A stretch of 64,000 nucleotides of DNA from assembly GCA_022071965.1 (NCBI GenBank), contig JAJVIQ010000005.1:62001-126000 (forward strand). Reading direction: 5' to 3'. Numbering within the stretch: position 1 is the first letter of the stretch; each line of letters opens with the position of its first letter. Shown in pieces: positions 32,361-41,292 of this stretch. Made by a program: the position numbers and the translations under genes. A model generated the notes under the pieces. The model searched no databases. It was given only the letters and a program-made list of their open reading frames with translations, and was not told the DNA's origin. Source of the stretch: Gammaproteobacteria bacterium. Lineage in GTDB: Bacteria > Pseudomonadota > Gammaproteobacteria > JAJPIJ01.

Positions 32361-33644
32361 CTATCCGAGGGATGCCAGGACCTCCCCGGCGGCAGCGAGC
32401 GTACGCTCGATCTCGGCCTCGGAATGCGCGATCGACACGAATCCGGCCTCGAAGGCCGAAGGCGCGAGATACACGCCCCTGCTCAGCATGCCGTGGAAGA
32501 AGCGCTTGAACCGCTCGATGTCGCAGTCCATCACGTGTGAGAACCTGGAAACGGAATTCCGTTCCGTGAAGAAGATGCCGAACATGCCCGCCGCACAGGC
32601 CGTGCGCAACGGTATGCCGGCGATCCGCGCCCGCTCCGCGAGTCCACGCATCAGCGCCTCGGTGGTCGCGAGCAGGCGCTGGTGGAAGCCGGGTTGCGCC
32701 ACCAGGTTCAGCGTGGCGAGGCCCGCCGCCATCGCCACCGGATTGCCGGAGAGGGTGCCCGCCTGGTAGACCGGGCCCATCGGCGCCAGCATCTCCATGA
32801 TCTCGCGCCGGCCGCCGAATGCGCCGACCGGCATGCCCCCGCCGATCACCTTGCCGAGAACCGTGAGGTCCGGCTTGACGTCGTAGAGCGATTGCGCGCC
32901 GCCCGCCGCCACGCGGAAACCCGTCATCACCTCGTCGATGATGAGCAGTGCGCCGTATCGATCGCACGCCGAGCGCAGGCCTTCCAGGAAGCCCGGCTCC
33001 GGCGCGATGAAGTTCATGTTGCCGGCGATGGGCTCGACGATCACCGCGGCGATCCCGGCGCCGTAGCGCGCGAAGGCCTCGCGCACCTGCCCGATGTCGT
33101 TGAAGGAGAGAGTCAGCGTCATCTCCGCCAGCGCGGCCGGCACGCCGGGAGAGGTGGGAACGCCGAGGGTGAGGGCGCCGGAACCGGCCTTCACGAGCAG
33201 CGAGTCGGCGTGCCCGTGGTAGCAGCCCTCGAACTTCACGATCCGGTCCCGCCCTGTGTAACCGCGCGCGAGGCGGATGGCGCTCATCGCCGCCTCGGTG
33301 CCCGAGCTCACGAAGCGCAGGCGCTCGACGCTGGGCATCAGCTCGCACACCCTGCGCGCGAGTTCCGTCTCGATGGCCGTCGGCGCGCCGAAGCTCAGTC
33401 CATCACGGGCCACGCGCGTGACGGCGGCGATGACCTCCGGATGCGCGTGTCCGAGGATGAGCGGTCCCCAGGAGCCAACGTAGTCGATATAGCGGCGATC
33501 GTCCTCGTCGAGGAGATAGGGGCCTTCGCCGCGCTTGAAATAGACCGGCTCGCCGCCGACGTGCCTGAACGCCCGCACGGGCGAATTCACGCCGCCGACG
33601 ATGTAGCGCTGGGCTTCTGCAAAGAGCTGTGAGGAGCGTGTCAT
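32361..33644 (-). CDS. hemL: Glutamate-1-semialdehyde 2,1-aminomutase
   Basis: A PLP enzyme making 5-aminolevulinate from glutamate-1-semialdehyde for haem. Its 427 residues carry [41 protein letters not shown] and the PLP lysine in [17 protein letters not shown]. Another haem gene, hemJ, lies 2.1 kb away on the same strand, but they are separated by thi genes. Confidence 0.98.
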   Translation of the reverse strand: MTRSSQLFAEAQRYIVGGVNSPVRAFRHVGGEPVYFKRGEGPYLLDEDDRRYIDYVGSWGPLILGHAHPEVIAAVTRVARDGLSFGAPTAIETELARRVCELMPSVERLRFVSSGTEAAMSAIRLARGYTGRDRIVKFEGCYHGHADSLLVKAGSGALTLGVPTSPGVPAALAEMTLTLSFNDIGQVREAFARYGAGIAAVIVEPIAGNMNFIAPEPGFLEGLRSACDRYGALLIIDEVMTGFRVAAGGAQSLYDVKPDLTVLGKVIGGGMPVGAFGGRREIMEMLAPMGPVYQAGTLSGNPVAMAAGLATLNLVAQPGFHQRLLATTEALMRGLAERARIAGIPLRTACAAGMFGIFFTERNSVSRFSHVMDCDIERFKRFFHGMLSRGVYLAPSAFEAGFVSIAHSEAEIERTLAAAGEVLASLG

Positions 33645-33721
33645 GATGTCCTTCGTTCTTCCGTTCTTCAGTATGCGCCCGGGACGACGGGGTTTCGGGC
33701 CGAAACTGCGCGGGCGGGGCG

Positions 33722-34357
33722 TCAGCGGAACAGGGTTGCATAGCGACGGGCGGCGTCCTCCGGGTCCCCGCCGCCGAACAGGCCGTCGATGACCGCCAGC
33801 AGACCGGCGCCCGCCTCGAGCAGGGCGCCGCCATTCTCGGGCGTGATGCCGCCTATCGCAACGATCGGGACTTTCAGCACGTCAGCGGCCCGGCGCAGGA
33901 GTCCGATGCTGGCGCGCACGGCGCCGGGCTTCGTCCGCGAAGGGTAGAAGCCGCCGAAGGCGACGTAGCTCGCGCCGTCCCGCTCCGCCTCGATGGCGCG
34001 CTGCAATTCGTCGTAGCAGGACACCCCGACTGTCGCGCGATCACCCAGCAACACGCGGGCGGCCGCAATGCCCATGTCGTCGCGTCCCAGGTGCACGCCG
34101 GCCGCATCGATGTCGCGAGCCAGGGCGGCGTCATCGTTGACGATCAACGGCACGCCGTGCTCGCCGCACATCTGCTTCAGCGCCAGGGCCTGCGCGCGCT
34201 GCGCGTTGCGCTTGGCGCGGTACTGCACCAGGACCGCGCCGCCGCGTATTGCGGCCTCCACCGCCTGCAGCAGTATTCGGGTGTCGCTGCAATGCGCCGG
34301 CGTGATCGCATACAGGCCGCGAGCCGGCAGTCGTACCGCTCCGTTGCGGGCCGTCAT
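33722..34357 (-). CDS. thiE: Thiamine-phosphate synthase
   Basis: ThiE couples HMP-PP and thiazole phosphate to thiamine phosphate. It has 211 residues in a TIM-barrel fold. Visible motifs are [19 protein letters not shown] (LVQYRxK), [17 protein letters not shown] and [13 protein letters not shown]. The frame extends upstream to 34753 within thiD, but the ATG at 34357 overlaps the thiD stop (ATGA). The thiD-thiE pair supplies the pyrimidine branch and the coupling step. Confidence 0.95.
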   Translation of the reverse strand: MTARNGAVRLPARGLYAITPAHCSDTRILLQAVEAAIRGGAVLVQYRAKRNAQRAQALALKQMCGEHGVPLIVNDDAALARDIDAAGVHLGRDDMGIAAARVLLGDRATVGVSCYDELQRAIEAERDGASYVAFGGFYPSRTKPGAVRASIGLLRRAADVLKVPIVAIGGITPENGGALLEAGAGLLAVIDGLFGGGDPEDAARRYATLFR

Positions 34358-35151
34358 GAGATCGCGATGCGAAGCCGGCCGGGATGGCGCTGGCCTTGCC
34401 CGAGCATCAGGCTGTCGCGCAGCGACCGCCACGTGTATTCCTGCGCCAGCGCCGCCGCGCTGTCGATGTCCGCGCCGCGGGCGAGCCAGGTGGCCAGCGC
34501 CGCGGCCAGGGTGCATCCGGATCCGTGATAGACGTGCGGCAGCCTGGGCCACCGCCAGCGCCTGCAGGAGGTCGGACTGTAGAGCGCGTTGATCACCGCG
34601 TCGGTCGCCGCATGCGTTCCGGTCAGCAGCACGAACCGTGCGCCGCGCCGGAGCAGGCCGCGCGCCGCCTCCTCGGGGTCTCGCGCCGCCCCGAGCGCGC
34701 ATGCCTCGTGAACATTGGGCGTGATGATTGTCGTCAGTGGCAGCAGGCCACACAGGGTGTCGATCATATCAGCGCCGAGGATGCGCTGGCCGGCGCCCGC
34801 TGCCATGACCGGGTCGAGCACGATCGGCAGGCTCCCGGCCTTCTCGAGCAGACCGGCGAGCGCCTCGCCCACGCTCCGGTCGGGGATCAGGCCCACCTTG
34901 ATCGCCTTCGGGGCCATGTCCTCCGCCAACAGCGCGGCTTGCCGCGTGAGAGCGCTGGCGTCGACGCCGAGGCACTCGGTGAACCTGCTGGTGTTCTGCG
35001 CGGTCAACGCCGTAACAAGGGTCGCCGGGAAGCCGCCGTTGGCGTGTATGGCCTCGATGTCGGCCTGGATCCCGGCGCCCCCGCACGGATCGTGGCCTCC
35101 CGCGGCGAGCACGATGGGCGGATTAAGGGTGAGTTCAGCCACGAGGCGCAT
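34354..35151 (-). CDS. thiD: Hydroxymethylpyrimidine/phosphomethylpyrimidine kinase
   Basis: ThiD phosphorylates HMP twice to HMP-PP. Its 265 residues are of the ribokinase-like fold. Key segments are AGGHDPCGGAGIQADIEAI, KVGLIPD, VLDPVMAAGAGQ and the anion hole HGSGCTLAAALA near the C terminus. No TPP riboswitch was recognised in the 167 bases upstream. Confidence 0.96.
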   Translation of the reverse strand: MRLVAELTLNPPIVLAAGGHDPCGGAGIQADIEAIHANGGFPATLVTALTAQNTSRFTECLGVDASALTRQAALLAEDMAPKAIKVGLIPDRSVGEALAGLLEKAGSLPIVLDPVMAAGAGQRILGADMIDTLCGLLPLTTIITPNVHEACALGAARDPEEAARGLLRRGARFVLLTGTHAATDAVINALYSPTSCRRWRWPRLPHVYHGSGCTLAAALATWLARGADIDSAAALAQEYTWRSLRDSLMLGQGQRHPGRLRIAIS

Positions 35152-35318
35152 CCTTCATGCCGTGCGTCGCGATGCGCGCCGCAGTCTCGGGCATCTTATT
35201 TCGAAGACGGGCCGCATGGGAGTGTAACCTTCCCGATCGGCCGGGCAACCAACGGTCGGATCCTGGCCAATCGGCAAGACCCCGCATCCCCCGAATCCCA
35301 ACCATGGAGAGAACACCG

Positions 35319-35576
35319 ATGAGCGTATCGTCGAAGAAGCTGACCGGCGCCAGCCTGGCGACCACTGCGGCCATGCTGTTTGCCTTCACCCCGGCAGCCA
35401 CCGTGCATGCCGAGGAGGGCGCGGTTTCCTGCCTCGGCATCAATGCCTGCAAGGGGCAGGGCTCGTGCAAGACCGCGGAGAACGCCTGTGCCGGACAAAA
35501 CGCCTGCAAGGGCCATGGCGTCAGCCTGGTCAGTGCGGCGGAGTGCTCCGAGAAGGGCGGCACTATCGCGAAGTAG
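35319..35576 (+). CDS. Bufferin-like (BufA2-type) Cys-rich exported peptide precursor
   Basis: An 85-residue precursor with a signal peptide (about 1-31, ending TVHA). The Cys-rich part has six cysteines in repeats such as CLGINACKGQGSCKTAENAC and CAGQNACKGHG. This pattern matches the BufA2-type bufferins, periplasmic copper-binding RiPP-like peptides in which cysteines are modified by a DUF692 (MNIO) enzyme with a DUF2063 partner. No such enzyme lies beside it, so it is an orphan or uses partners elsewhere. The ATG at 35319 follows GGAGAGAAC; the longer frame from 35157 lacks a signal peptide. Confidence 0.75.
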   Translation: MSVSSKKLTGASLATTAAMLFAFTPAATVHAEEGAVSCLGINACKGQGSCKTAENACAGQNACKGHGVSLVSAAECSEKGGTIAK

Positions 35577-35776
35577 ACCTCGCGGAAGGCGTCGCCGGCG
35601 CCCGGACGGCGCCGGTGTGCCCGGAGACCACGCCCCGCCCACCGGCAGGTACCGGCGAGCGGGGCGTCCGGTCTTCGGACGCCTGCGCCGCGGTGCTTCG
35701 GCGGATCGGGAACAGTGGCTCCCCGCTGTCAGGGAGTCGCCGGCACGGGGAACCGCGTGAGACCGCATGACGGCGC

Positions 35777-36202
35777 TCAGCCGGGCTGGAGCTCGACCAG
35801 AAGCGTGACCGCGACGAGTACGAGCACCGGGAATTCGTTCAGCCAGCGGTAGAACACGTGGCCGTGCCTGTTCCGATCGCTCCCGAAGTCGGCGAGGATC
35901 TTGCCGAGATATAGGTGATACCCCACCAGTACGGCGACCAGCGCGAGCTTCCAGTGCATCCACGACGCGCCGGCGTATCGCGCCCAGCCGTTGCCGAGGA
36001 GCAACCACAGGCCAAGGAGTATCGTCAGCACGCCCCCGGGGGTCGTTATGCCGTAGTAGAGCTTGCGCTCCATCACCTTGAAGCGCTCGATGCTGACGGT
36101 GTCGCTGCTCAGCGCGTGATACACGAACAGCCGCGGCAGGTAGAACAGTCCCGCGAACCAGGTCACCATGAAGATGATGTGAAAGGCGCGCACCCAGAGC
36201 AT
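35777..36202 (-). CDS. hemJ: Protoporphyrinogen IX oxidase HemJ
   Basis: A 141-residue membrane protein of the HemJ/UPF0093 family that oxidises protoporphyrinogen IX in haem synthesis, probably with a bound b-haem. The N terminus MLWVRAFHIIFMVTWFAGLFYLPRLFVYH holds the conserved His and Arg. Three further helices and a C-terminal RWLNEFPVLVLVAVTLLV follow. The frame is open to 36412, but the ATG at 36202 gives the family start. Confidence 0.93.
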   Translation of the reverse strand: MLWVRAFHIIFMVTWFAGLFYLPRLFVYHALSSDTVSIERFKVMERKLYYGITTPGGVLTILLGLWLLLGNGWARYAGASWMHWKLALVAVLVGYHLYLGKILADFGSDRNRHGHVFYRWLNEFPVLVLVAVTLLVELQPG

Positions 36203-36218
36203 GGTGACCGTGTCCCGC

Positions 36219-36461
36219 TCAGGAGCCGATGCATGCGGCGATCGGTGCGCGCGCGTGGTCCACCTCGATGCCCGCGACGATGCTGCCGTGCGGTGCGTTG
36301 AGAGGGCTCGTCGGTATCGCCGCCACGCCGCCAAAGGCGCCGGCGGCCTGGCGGATGAGGTCGAGGGCGGCCGGAAAGTTGAACTGCAGGCCGCGCGCGA
36401 CGCGCCGCACATTGGTTGGCGGACCGGGTGGCCGCACAGCGGCAGTCTTGGCCTTGTTCAT
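36219..36461 (-). CDS. Small protein of unknown function
   Basis: An 80-codon frame with third-position G/C around 85 percent, like neighbouring genes. It fits exactly between the DUF4126 gene (18-base gap) and hemJ (16-base gap). I recognise no domain; the second half contains AAIPTSPLNAPHGSIVAGIE. No strong Shine-Dalgarno is seen, so expression is uncertain. It could be a short conserved accessory protein or a fortuitous frame. Confidence 0.45.
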   Translation of the reverse strand: MNKAKTAAVRPPGPPTNVRRVARGLQFNFPAALDLIRQAAGAFGGVAAIPTSPLNAPHGSIVAGIEVDHARAPIAACIGS

Positions 36462-36479
36462 CGACGACGCCGTCGGCTC

Positions 36480-37145
36480 TCAGGGCTCGGGAAGCGCAGC
36501 CGTACCCCGCGATGGCGATGTGGTCGCGCTCACCGCACCCGCAGCGCCGCCACTACCGTTGAGCAGCCTCGCGAGGCCGAGGAAGACCGCCCTGACGCCG
36601 CGCCAGATCCTCGGCAGCAGCCAGACGGCGAGCGCGGTTGCCGCGAGGAGCACGACCAGGAAGGCCAGGGGGTAGTGCAATGCCGCCCACAGGCCGGCCA
36701 GGACGGCGAGATCTTCCCCGATGGAGGCCGCCCAGTTGCTGAAAGGCTCCGGCGAGGTGTTCAGGAGCACGCGCGTTCCCGCCTTCGTGAGGTGGCTGAT
36801 CCCGGCGAGCGAGCCGCCGACCATGAAGGCGGCCAGCTCGGCGGCCTGATTGACGTCGCCGATCGCCTTCATGGCGAGGATTGCACCGGCCGGGATGCGT
36901 ATGAACGTGTGCAGTGTGTCCCAGCCGGTGTCCACGCCCGGGGCCTTGTCGGCAAAGAACTCCACGCAGTACATCAGTGCGGCGATCGTCAGCACCATCG
37001 GATCGGCGAGAAAGGCCAGATCCGGCGGCAGAGCGACATAGCCGTTCATCCCCATGAATCCGAGCATGAACACCGCCGCATACAGGTTGATGCCGCTGGC
37101 CCAGCCCACACCCATGCTCAGCGCAATCTTGTCCACTGCGTCCAT
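36480..37145 (-). CDS. DUF4126-family membrane protein
   Basis: A 221-residue inner-membrane protein with about five hydrophobic segments. It starts MDAVDKIALSMGVGWASGIN and includes YCVEFFADKAPGVDTGWD and GIGEDLAVLAGL-like (SIGEDLAVLAGLW) regions typical of DUF4126. Function is unknown. The ATG at 37145 is preceded by AGAGGAGACC. Much longer frames upstream are shadows of argC. It may be co-transcribed with the small ORF and hemJ. Confidence 0.8.
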   Translation of the reverse strand: MDAVDKIALSMGVGWASGINLYAAVFMLGFMGMNGYVALPPDLAFLADPMVLTIAALMYCVEFFADKAPGVDTGWDTLHTFIRIPAGAILAMKAIGDVNQAAELAAFMVGGSLAGISHLTKAGTRVLLNTSPEPFSNWAASIGEDLAVLAGLWAALHYPLAFLVVLLAATALAVWLLPRIWRGVRAVFLGLARLLNGSGGAAGAVSATTSPSRGTAALPEP

Positions 37146-37436
37146 AGCCGGTCTCCTCTCTGGTTCCCCGCGCCTCCCGCCCGTGAGACGCGCGGTCCGC
37201 CACCGCCACTTTGGTTGACACCTCTTGAACGTGAACTTAATCTCCGGCCTCCGCCGGAGCGCGTGCACGGCCGCATCCGTCGCGGTCGTGCCGCCGGTGC
37301 GGCGATGATATGTGGGGAATGATAATCGACGACACCACCCGGTGGCTGCCCGGGATCCCCGGGCCGGCATCGAATCGCGTCCCCCTTCGTCCGGCGGCGG
37401 GCCGACCCGGCGCCGCGTGAAAGCAGGTCCACGCTC

Positions 37437-38468
37437 ATGATTCAGGTAGGCATCGTAGGCGGCACTGGCTACACCGGCGTGGAGCTGCTGCGCCTGCTCA
37501 GCGTGCACCCCGAGGTCGACCTCCAGGTCATCACCTCGCGTACGGAGGCCGGAATGGCCGTCGCGGACATGTTTCCCAACCTGCGCGGCCACGTGCGGCT
37601 GGGCTTTTCGGCGCCGGACACCGCGGCGCTGAAGCGTTGCGATCTGGTCTTCTTTGCCACGCCCAACGGGACCGCGATGACGATGGTCCCGGAGCTGCTG
37701 GACGCCGGTGTGAAGGTCATCGATCTCGCCGCCGACTTCCGCCTGCGCGACCCGGCGGAATGGGAGCGCTGGTATGGCAAGCCCCACGCGTGCCCGGAAT
37801 TGCTGGCGGAGGCGGTCTACGGCCTGCCGGAAATGCACCGTGAGGCGATCCGGTCGGCACGGCTGGTCGCCAACCCCGGCTGTTACGTGACCGCCGTGAC
37901 GCTCGGTCTCCTGCCGCTGGTCGAACGGGAACACGTGGACGCCGGCCGCCTCATCGCCGATGCCAAATCGGGTGTCAGCGGAGCGGGGCGGGGGGCCGAA
38001 GTGCGCAACCTGTACGCCGAGGCCGGCGACAACCTGCGGGCTTACGCGGTCCCCGGGCATCGCCATCTGCCGGAGATCACGCAGAATCTGCGGGCGGCCG
38101 GCGCCCGCGATGCGTCGCTGATCTTCGTGCCGCATCTCGCGCCCATGATACGCGGCATCCATGCGACCTTGTATGCGCGGCTCCGCGACCCCGCCCTCGA
38201 TGTCCAGGGGGTTTACGAACGGCGCTACGCCGGGGAGGCATTCGTGGACGTGATGCCGGCGGGCTCGCATCCGGAGACACGCACCGTGCGCGGTTCGAAC
38301 CTGTGCCGCATCGCCGTGCATCGGCCCGGTGGCGGCGAGTGCGTGGTGGTGCTGTCGGTCATCGACAATCTGGTCAAGGGCGCCGCCGGGCAGGCCGTGC
38401 AGAACATGAATCTGATGTTCGCGCTCGGCGAGTCCACCGCGCTGGACGCGCCGGCCCTTCTGCCCTGA
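37437..38468 (+). CDS. argC: N-acetyl-gamma-glutamyl-phosphate reductase
   Basis: ArgC performs the NADPH-dependent reduction in arginine synthesis. Its 343 residues include the dinucleotide site [17 protein letters not shown] (5-21), the catalytic C149 in NPGCYVTA and [12 protein letters not shown]. Upstream is a 291-base gap divergent from the DUF4126 gene; downstream, 34 bases away, is the DUF6776 gene. This matches the argC-erpA-anmK-tyrS neighbourhood of other gammaproteobacteria. Confidence 0.97.
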   Translation: MIQVGIVGGTGYTGVELLRLLSVHPEVDLQVITSRTEAGMAVADMFPNLRGHVRLGFSAPDTAALKRCDLVFFATPNGTAMTMVPELLDAGVKVIDLAADFRLRDPAEWERWYGKPHACPELLAEAVYGLPEMHREAIRSARLVANPGCYVTAVTLGLLPLVEREHVDAGRLIADAKSGVSGAGRGAEVRNLYAEAGDNLRAYAVPGHRHLPEITQNLRAAGARDASLIFVPHLAPMIRGIHATLYARLRDPALDVQGVYERRYAGEAFVDVMPAGSHPETRTVRGSNLCRIAVHRPGGGECVVVLSVIDNLVKGAAGQAVQNMNLMFALGESTALDAPALLP

Positions 38469-38502
38469 CGCCGCGCCCCGGCGCGACGGCTCACCCCCCC
38501 CG

Positions 38503-39249
38503 ATGGCGATCAAGACCACCCGCCTCATCGTCAAGCCGCACCGTCCGGGGCGGCAGCTGTTGCTGGCGATACTCGGGGCGGGTGTACTGGGCGTGGCGGC
38601 CTGGATGGCGTTTGAATACGGGCAGTGGCAGAAGCTGTATGCGCGAATGGCGGCGCTTGCGCGCTCCAACAGCACGGAGGCGGCGGCAGCGTCGCTCGAC
38701 AGATTGAAGGCGGAAAACACCGATCTGCTGCAGCGTATCACCATTCTCGAGCGCGCGGCGCAGATAGACAAGGAGGCCGACTTGAGGCTGCAGGCCCATA
38801 TCCGCGGGCTGCAGGACGAGACCTATGAGCTGAAGGAGGAGCTGGAGTTCTATCGCAAGGTAGTTGCCGCGGCCAAGGAGGAAAGCGGCCTGCGGATCCA
38901 GGGTCTGCGGGTCGAGCCTCTCAGCGAGTCCCGTCGATTTCGTTACGAGCTGGTGTTAACCAACCTGGGCAAAGATGATAAGGTGACTTCGGGCGACGCC
39001 ACCATCGAGGTGGCCGGCCGACGCCAGGGCAGCCCGCAGAAGTTTCAGATCACCGCCTCCAGGGATGGCTCGCGCACCACCACGCTTGCCTTCAGCTTCG
39101 TGCATTTCCACCGCCTGGAAGGCGACTTCACGGTCCCGGAAGGTTTCGAACCGGAGAGCGTCCGGGTGGTGATCCGCCAGGAGCCGGCGAGGGAACCACG
39201 GCAGGACGCCAGCTACGAATGGGGCGAGTTGGTTCAAGCAAAGGGGTGA
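38503..39249 (+). CDS. DUF6776-type membrane-anchored coiled-coil protein
   Basis: A 248-residue protein with one N-terminal membrane helix (about 17-38), then a coiled coil (about 55-125: LDRLKAENTDLLQRITILER and similar heptads). A beta-rich C-terminal domain follows (YELVLTNLGKDDKV, TTTLAFSFVHFHRLEGDF). This architecture fits the DUF6776 family found upstream of bactofilin genes. Function unknown; a link to bactofilin or envelope organisation is inferred only from the 5-base spacing to the next gene. Confidence 0.75.
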   Translation: MAIKTTRLIVKPHRPGRQLLLAILGAGVLGVAAWMAFEYGQWQKLYARMAALARSNSTEAAAASLDRLKAENTDLLQRITILERAAQIDKEADLRLQAHIRGLQDETYELKEELEFYRKVVAAAKEESGLRIQGLRVEPLSESRRFRYELVLTNLGKDDKVTSGDATIEVAGRRQGSPQKFQITASRDGSRTTTLAFSFVHFHRLEGDFTVPEGFEPESVRVVIRQEPAREPRQDASYEWGELVQAKG

Positions 39250-39254
39250 CACCT

Positions 39255-39674
39255 ATGTTTTTCGGGAAAAAGAGCAAGCGCAAGGCAACCAGCCTCGATA
39301 CATTGATCGGGCAGAATTCCCAGGTCCAGGGCGACCTGCGATTCAGCGGCGGTCTGCACGTTGATGGCGTCGTGCGCGGCTCCGTGAGCGCCGAGGACGA
39401 GGAGGTGTCGGTACTGACCTTGAGCGATCGCGGGACGATCGAGGGCGACGTGCGAGTCCCCTACGCGGTCATCAACGGCGTGGTTGTCGGCGACGTGCAT
39501 GCCCGCCAGCACATTGAACTCGCCGCCAATGCGCGCGTCGAAGGCAACGTGTACTACAATCTGATCGAGATGGCCATGGGCGCGGAGGTGAACGGCCAGC
39601 TCGTGCATACGGCCGAGAGCAGCCGCGAGCCCCTCGCACTCAGCCACAAGCCGGCGTCGAGATCGGAAGACTAG
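39255..39674 (+). CDS. Bactofilin-family polymer-forming cytoskeletal protein
   Basis: A 139-residue bactofilin. A short basic N-terminal tail ([10 protein letters not shown]) precedes a right-handed beta-helix core (about 15-115) with regular hydrophobic periodicity: [25 protein letters not shown]-like GVVRGSV and VEGNVYYN. Bactofilins self-assemble into nucleotide-independent filaments that localise cell-wall enzymes. An M23 endopeptidase is encoded 1.6 kb away, a pairing also seen in other bacteria. The ATG at 39255 was chosen over an upstream one inside the previous gene. Confidence 0.88.
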   Translation: MFFGKKSKRKATSLDTLIGQNSQVQGDLRFSGGLHVDGVVRGSVSAEDEEVSVLTLSDRGTIEGDVRVPYAVINGVVVGDVHARQHIELAANARVEGNVYYNLIEMAMGAEVNGQLVHTAESSREPLALSHKPASRSED

Positions 39675-39720
39675 CCGCCGTGGAAGCCACACCGGGATAC
39701 GGAAACAGAGGTACGCAGAC

Positions 39721-40074
39721 GTGACAGAAGCCGCCGAAACGATGGAGAGTCCGCTCAATTTCACCGATGCCGCCGCCGCCAAGGTTCGGCAGCTCATCGA
39801 CGAGGAGGGCGATGCGAGCCTGATGTTGCGGGTCTTCGTCCAGGGCGGCGGGTGCTCCGGTTTTCAGTACGGCTTCACTTTCGAGCAGAGCCTGGGTGAC
39901 GGCGACACCGTTGTCGAGAAGGGCGGTGTGAGGCTCCTCATCGATCCCATGAGCTACCAGTACCTCGTGGGCGCGGAGATCGATTTCAGCGAAGGGCTGG
40001 AAGGCGCACAGTTCGTCATCCGCAATCCGAATGCCAGCACCACCTGCGGGTGCGGTTCATCATTTTCAGCATGA
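39721..40074 (+). CDS. erpA: Iron-sulfur cluster insertion protein ErpA
   Basis: An A-type Fe-S carrier that delivers clusters to apoproteins, including those of isoprenoid synthesis. In its 117 residues, the three ligand cysteines are C45 ([11 protein letters not shown]) and C109/C111 (TTCGCGSSF). The start is GTG at 39721. It is typical of gammaproteobacteria in both sequence and its place next to anmK. Confidence 0.96.
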   Translation: MTEAAETMESPLNFTDAAAAKVRQLIDEEGDASLMLRVFVQGGGCSGFQYGFTFEQSLGDGDTVVEKGGVRLLIDPMSYQYLVGAEIDFSEGLEGAQFVIRNPNASTTCGCGSSFSA

Positions 40075-40128
40075 TTTGAAGGGGCCGGCCTGCATGCCGG
40101 CGCCGACGGACCGTGCGGCCCTCGGCGT

Positions 40129-41247
40129 TCATGGCGGAGGCAGGTACAGTCCGCCCAGCACCGCCGATCGCGCGGCCCCGGTAACCGCCGGCAGGTTGCC
40201 GTGCAGGCCCTCGATGCGGCGATGGGCCAGCCACGCAAAAGCCACGGCCTCCACGGCATTCGGCGCGATGCCGAGAGCCGCAGTCGTCGCCACCTGCCGT
40301 CCGTCCAGGGCGCCCGCGATGGCGCGCATCAGCGCGGCGTTGTAGGCTCCTCCTCCGCAGACGTACACCTCCGCGGCCGCGGATGCGTATTCTTCGATCG
40401 CGCGCGCGATCGTCCGCGCCGTCAGCTGCAGCAGCGTCGCCTGCACCACGGCCGGCTCGCGGCGGACCGGCATTTCATCGAGATGGCGTGCAAGCCATCC
40501 GGCATTGAAGTACTCGCGGCCGGTACTCTTCGGCGGCCGGCGCGCGAAGTAGGGATCGGCTGACAGCGCGGCGAGCAGGGTCGTGTCCGGCGCGGCGCTC
40601 CCGGCCCAGCGGCCGTCGGCGTCGTAGACCTCGCCGCGGTGCGCGCGCGTCCACTCGTCCATCAGCGCGTTGCCGGGTCCGGTGTCGAAACCGGTGACCG
40701 CCGTGTTGCCCGGGTCGAGCAGGGTGACGTTGGCGATGCCGCCGATGTTCACTATTGCGCGGCATCGCGCCGGATCGCGCAATGCGTGGGCATGGAACGC
40801 CGGCGCCAACGGCGCGCCCTCGCCACCCACAGCCATGTCCATGCGGCGCAGATCCGCCACGGTCACGATGCCCGTCCTGGCCGCGATGACGTTGGGGTCG
40901 CCCACCTGCACGGTGTAGCGCGCGGCAGGATGCGGATGATGACAGAGGGTCTGGCCGTGGCTGCCGATGGCGCGGATCGCCGCCGAGTCCACGCCGGCAT
41001 CGTGCAACAGACTGAGCGCGCTGGCCGCGAACGCCTCGGCGACGCGGAGATCGAGTCGGTACAACTGATCGAGCGGGAGAGTCTCGGCCTGCCGGCGCGC
41101 CACGTGCAGATCCGTGGCGAGGGCGGGGGGGTAGGGAAACTCCGCGTAGCGATCCAGCCGGACGTGGCCGGCACCGTCGATCTCCACCAGGGCTGCATCG
41201 ATCGCGTCTATGCTGGTGCCGGACATCAGTCCGAGGTAACGGCTCAT
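40129..41247 (-). CDS. anmK: Anhydro-N-acetylmuramic acid kinase
   Basis: AnmK phosphorylates and opens anhydroMurNAc recovered from peptidoglycan turnover. Its 372 residues include the N terminus LGLMSGTSIDAIDAALVEID, GSHGQTLCHHP, NIGGIANVTLL and TGFDTGPGNALMD. It lies downstream of the M23 endopeptidase on the same strand (45 bases), so two cell-wall functions are together. Confidence 0.97.
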   Translation of the reverse strand: MSRYLGLMSGTSIDAIDAALVEIDGAGHVRLDRYAEFPYPPALATDLHVARRQAETLPLDQLYRLDLRVAEAFAASALSLLHDAGVDSAAIRAIGSHGQTLCHHPHPAARYTVQVGDPNVIAARTGIVTVADLRRMDMAVGGEGAPLAPAFHAHALRDPARCRAIVNIGGIANVTLLDPGNTAVTGFDTGPGNALMDEWTRAHRGEVYDADGRWAGSAAPDTTLLAALSADPYFARRPPKSTGREYFNAGWLARHLDEMPVRREPAVVQATLLQLTARTIARAIEEYASAAAEVYVCGGGAYNAALMRAIAGALDGRQVATTAALGIAPNAVEAVAFAWLAHRRIEGLHGNLPAVTGAARSAVLGGLYLPPP

Positions 41248-41292
41248 GCCTGCGCCGGGCGCACTGCAGGTCGTTCCGGGTTTGCGGCGGCG

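Noticed and set aside
35152-35318. TPP riboswitch upstream of thiD
   Set aside because: The conserved CTGAGA and ACCTGATC-type elements are not present on the minus strand.
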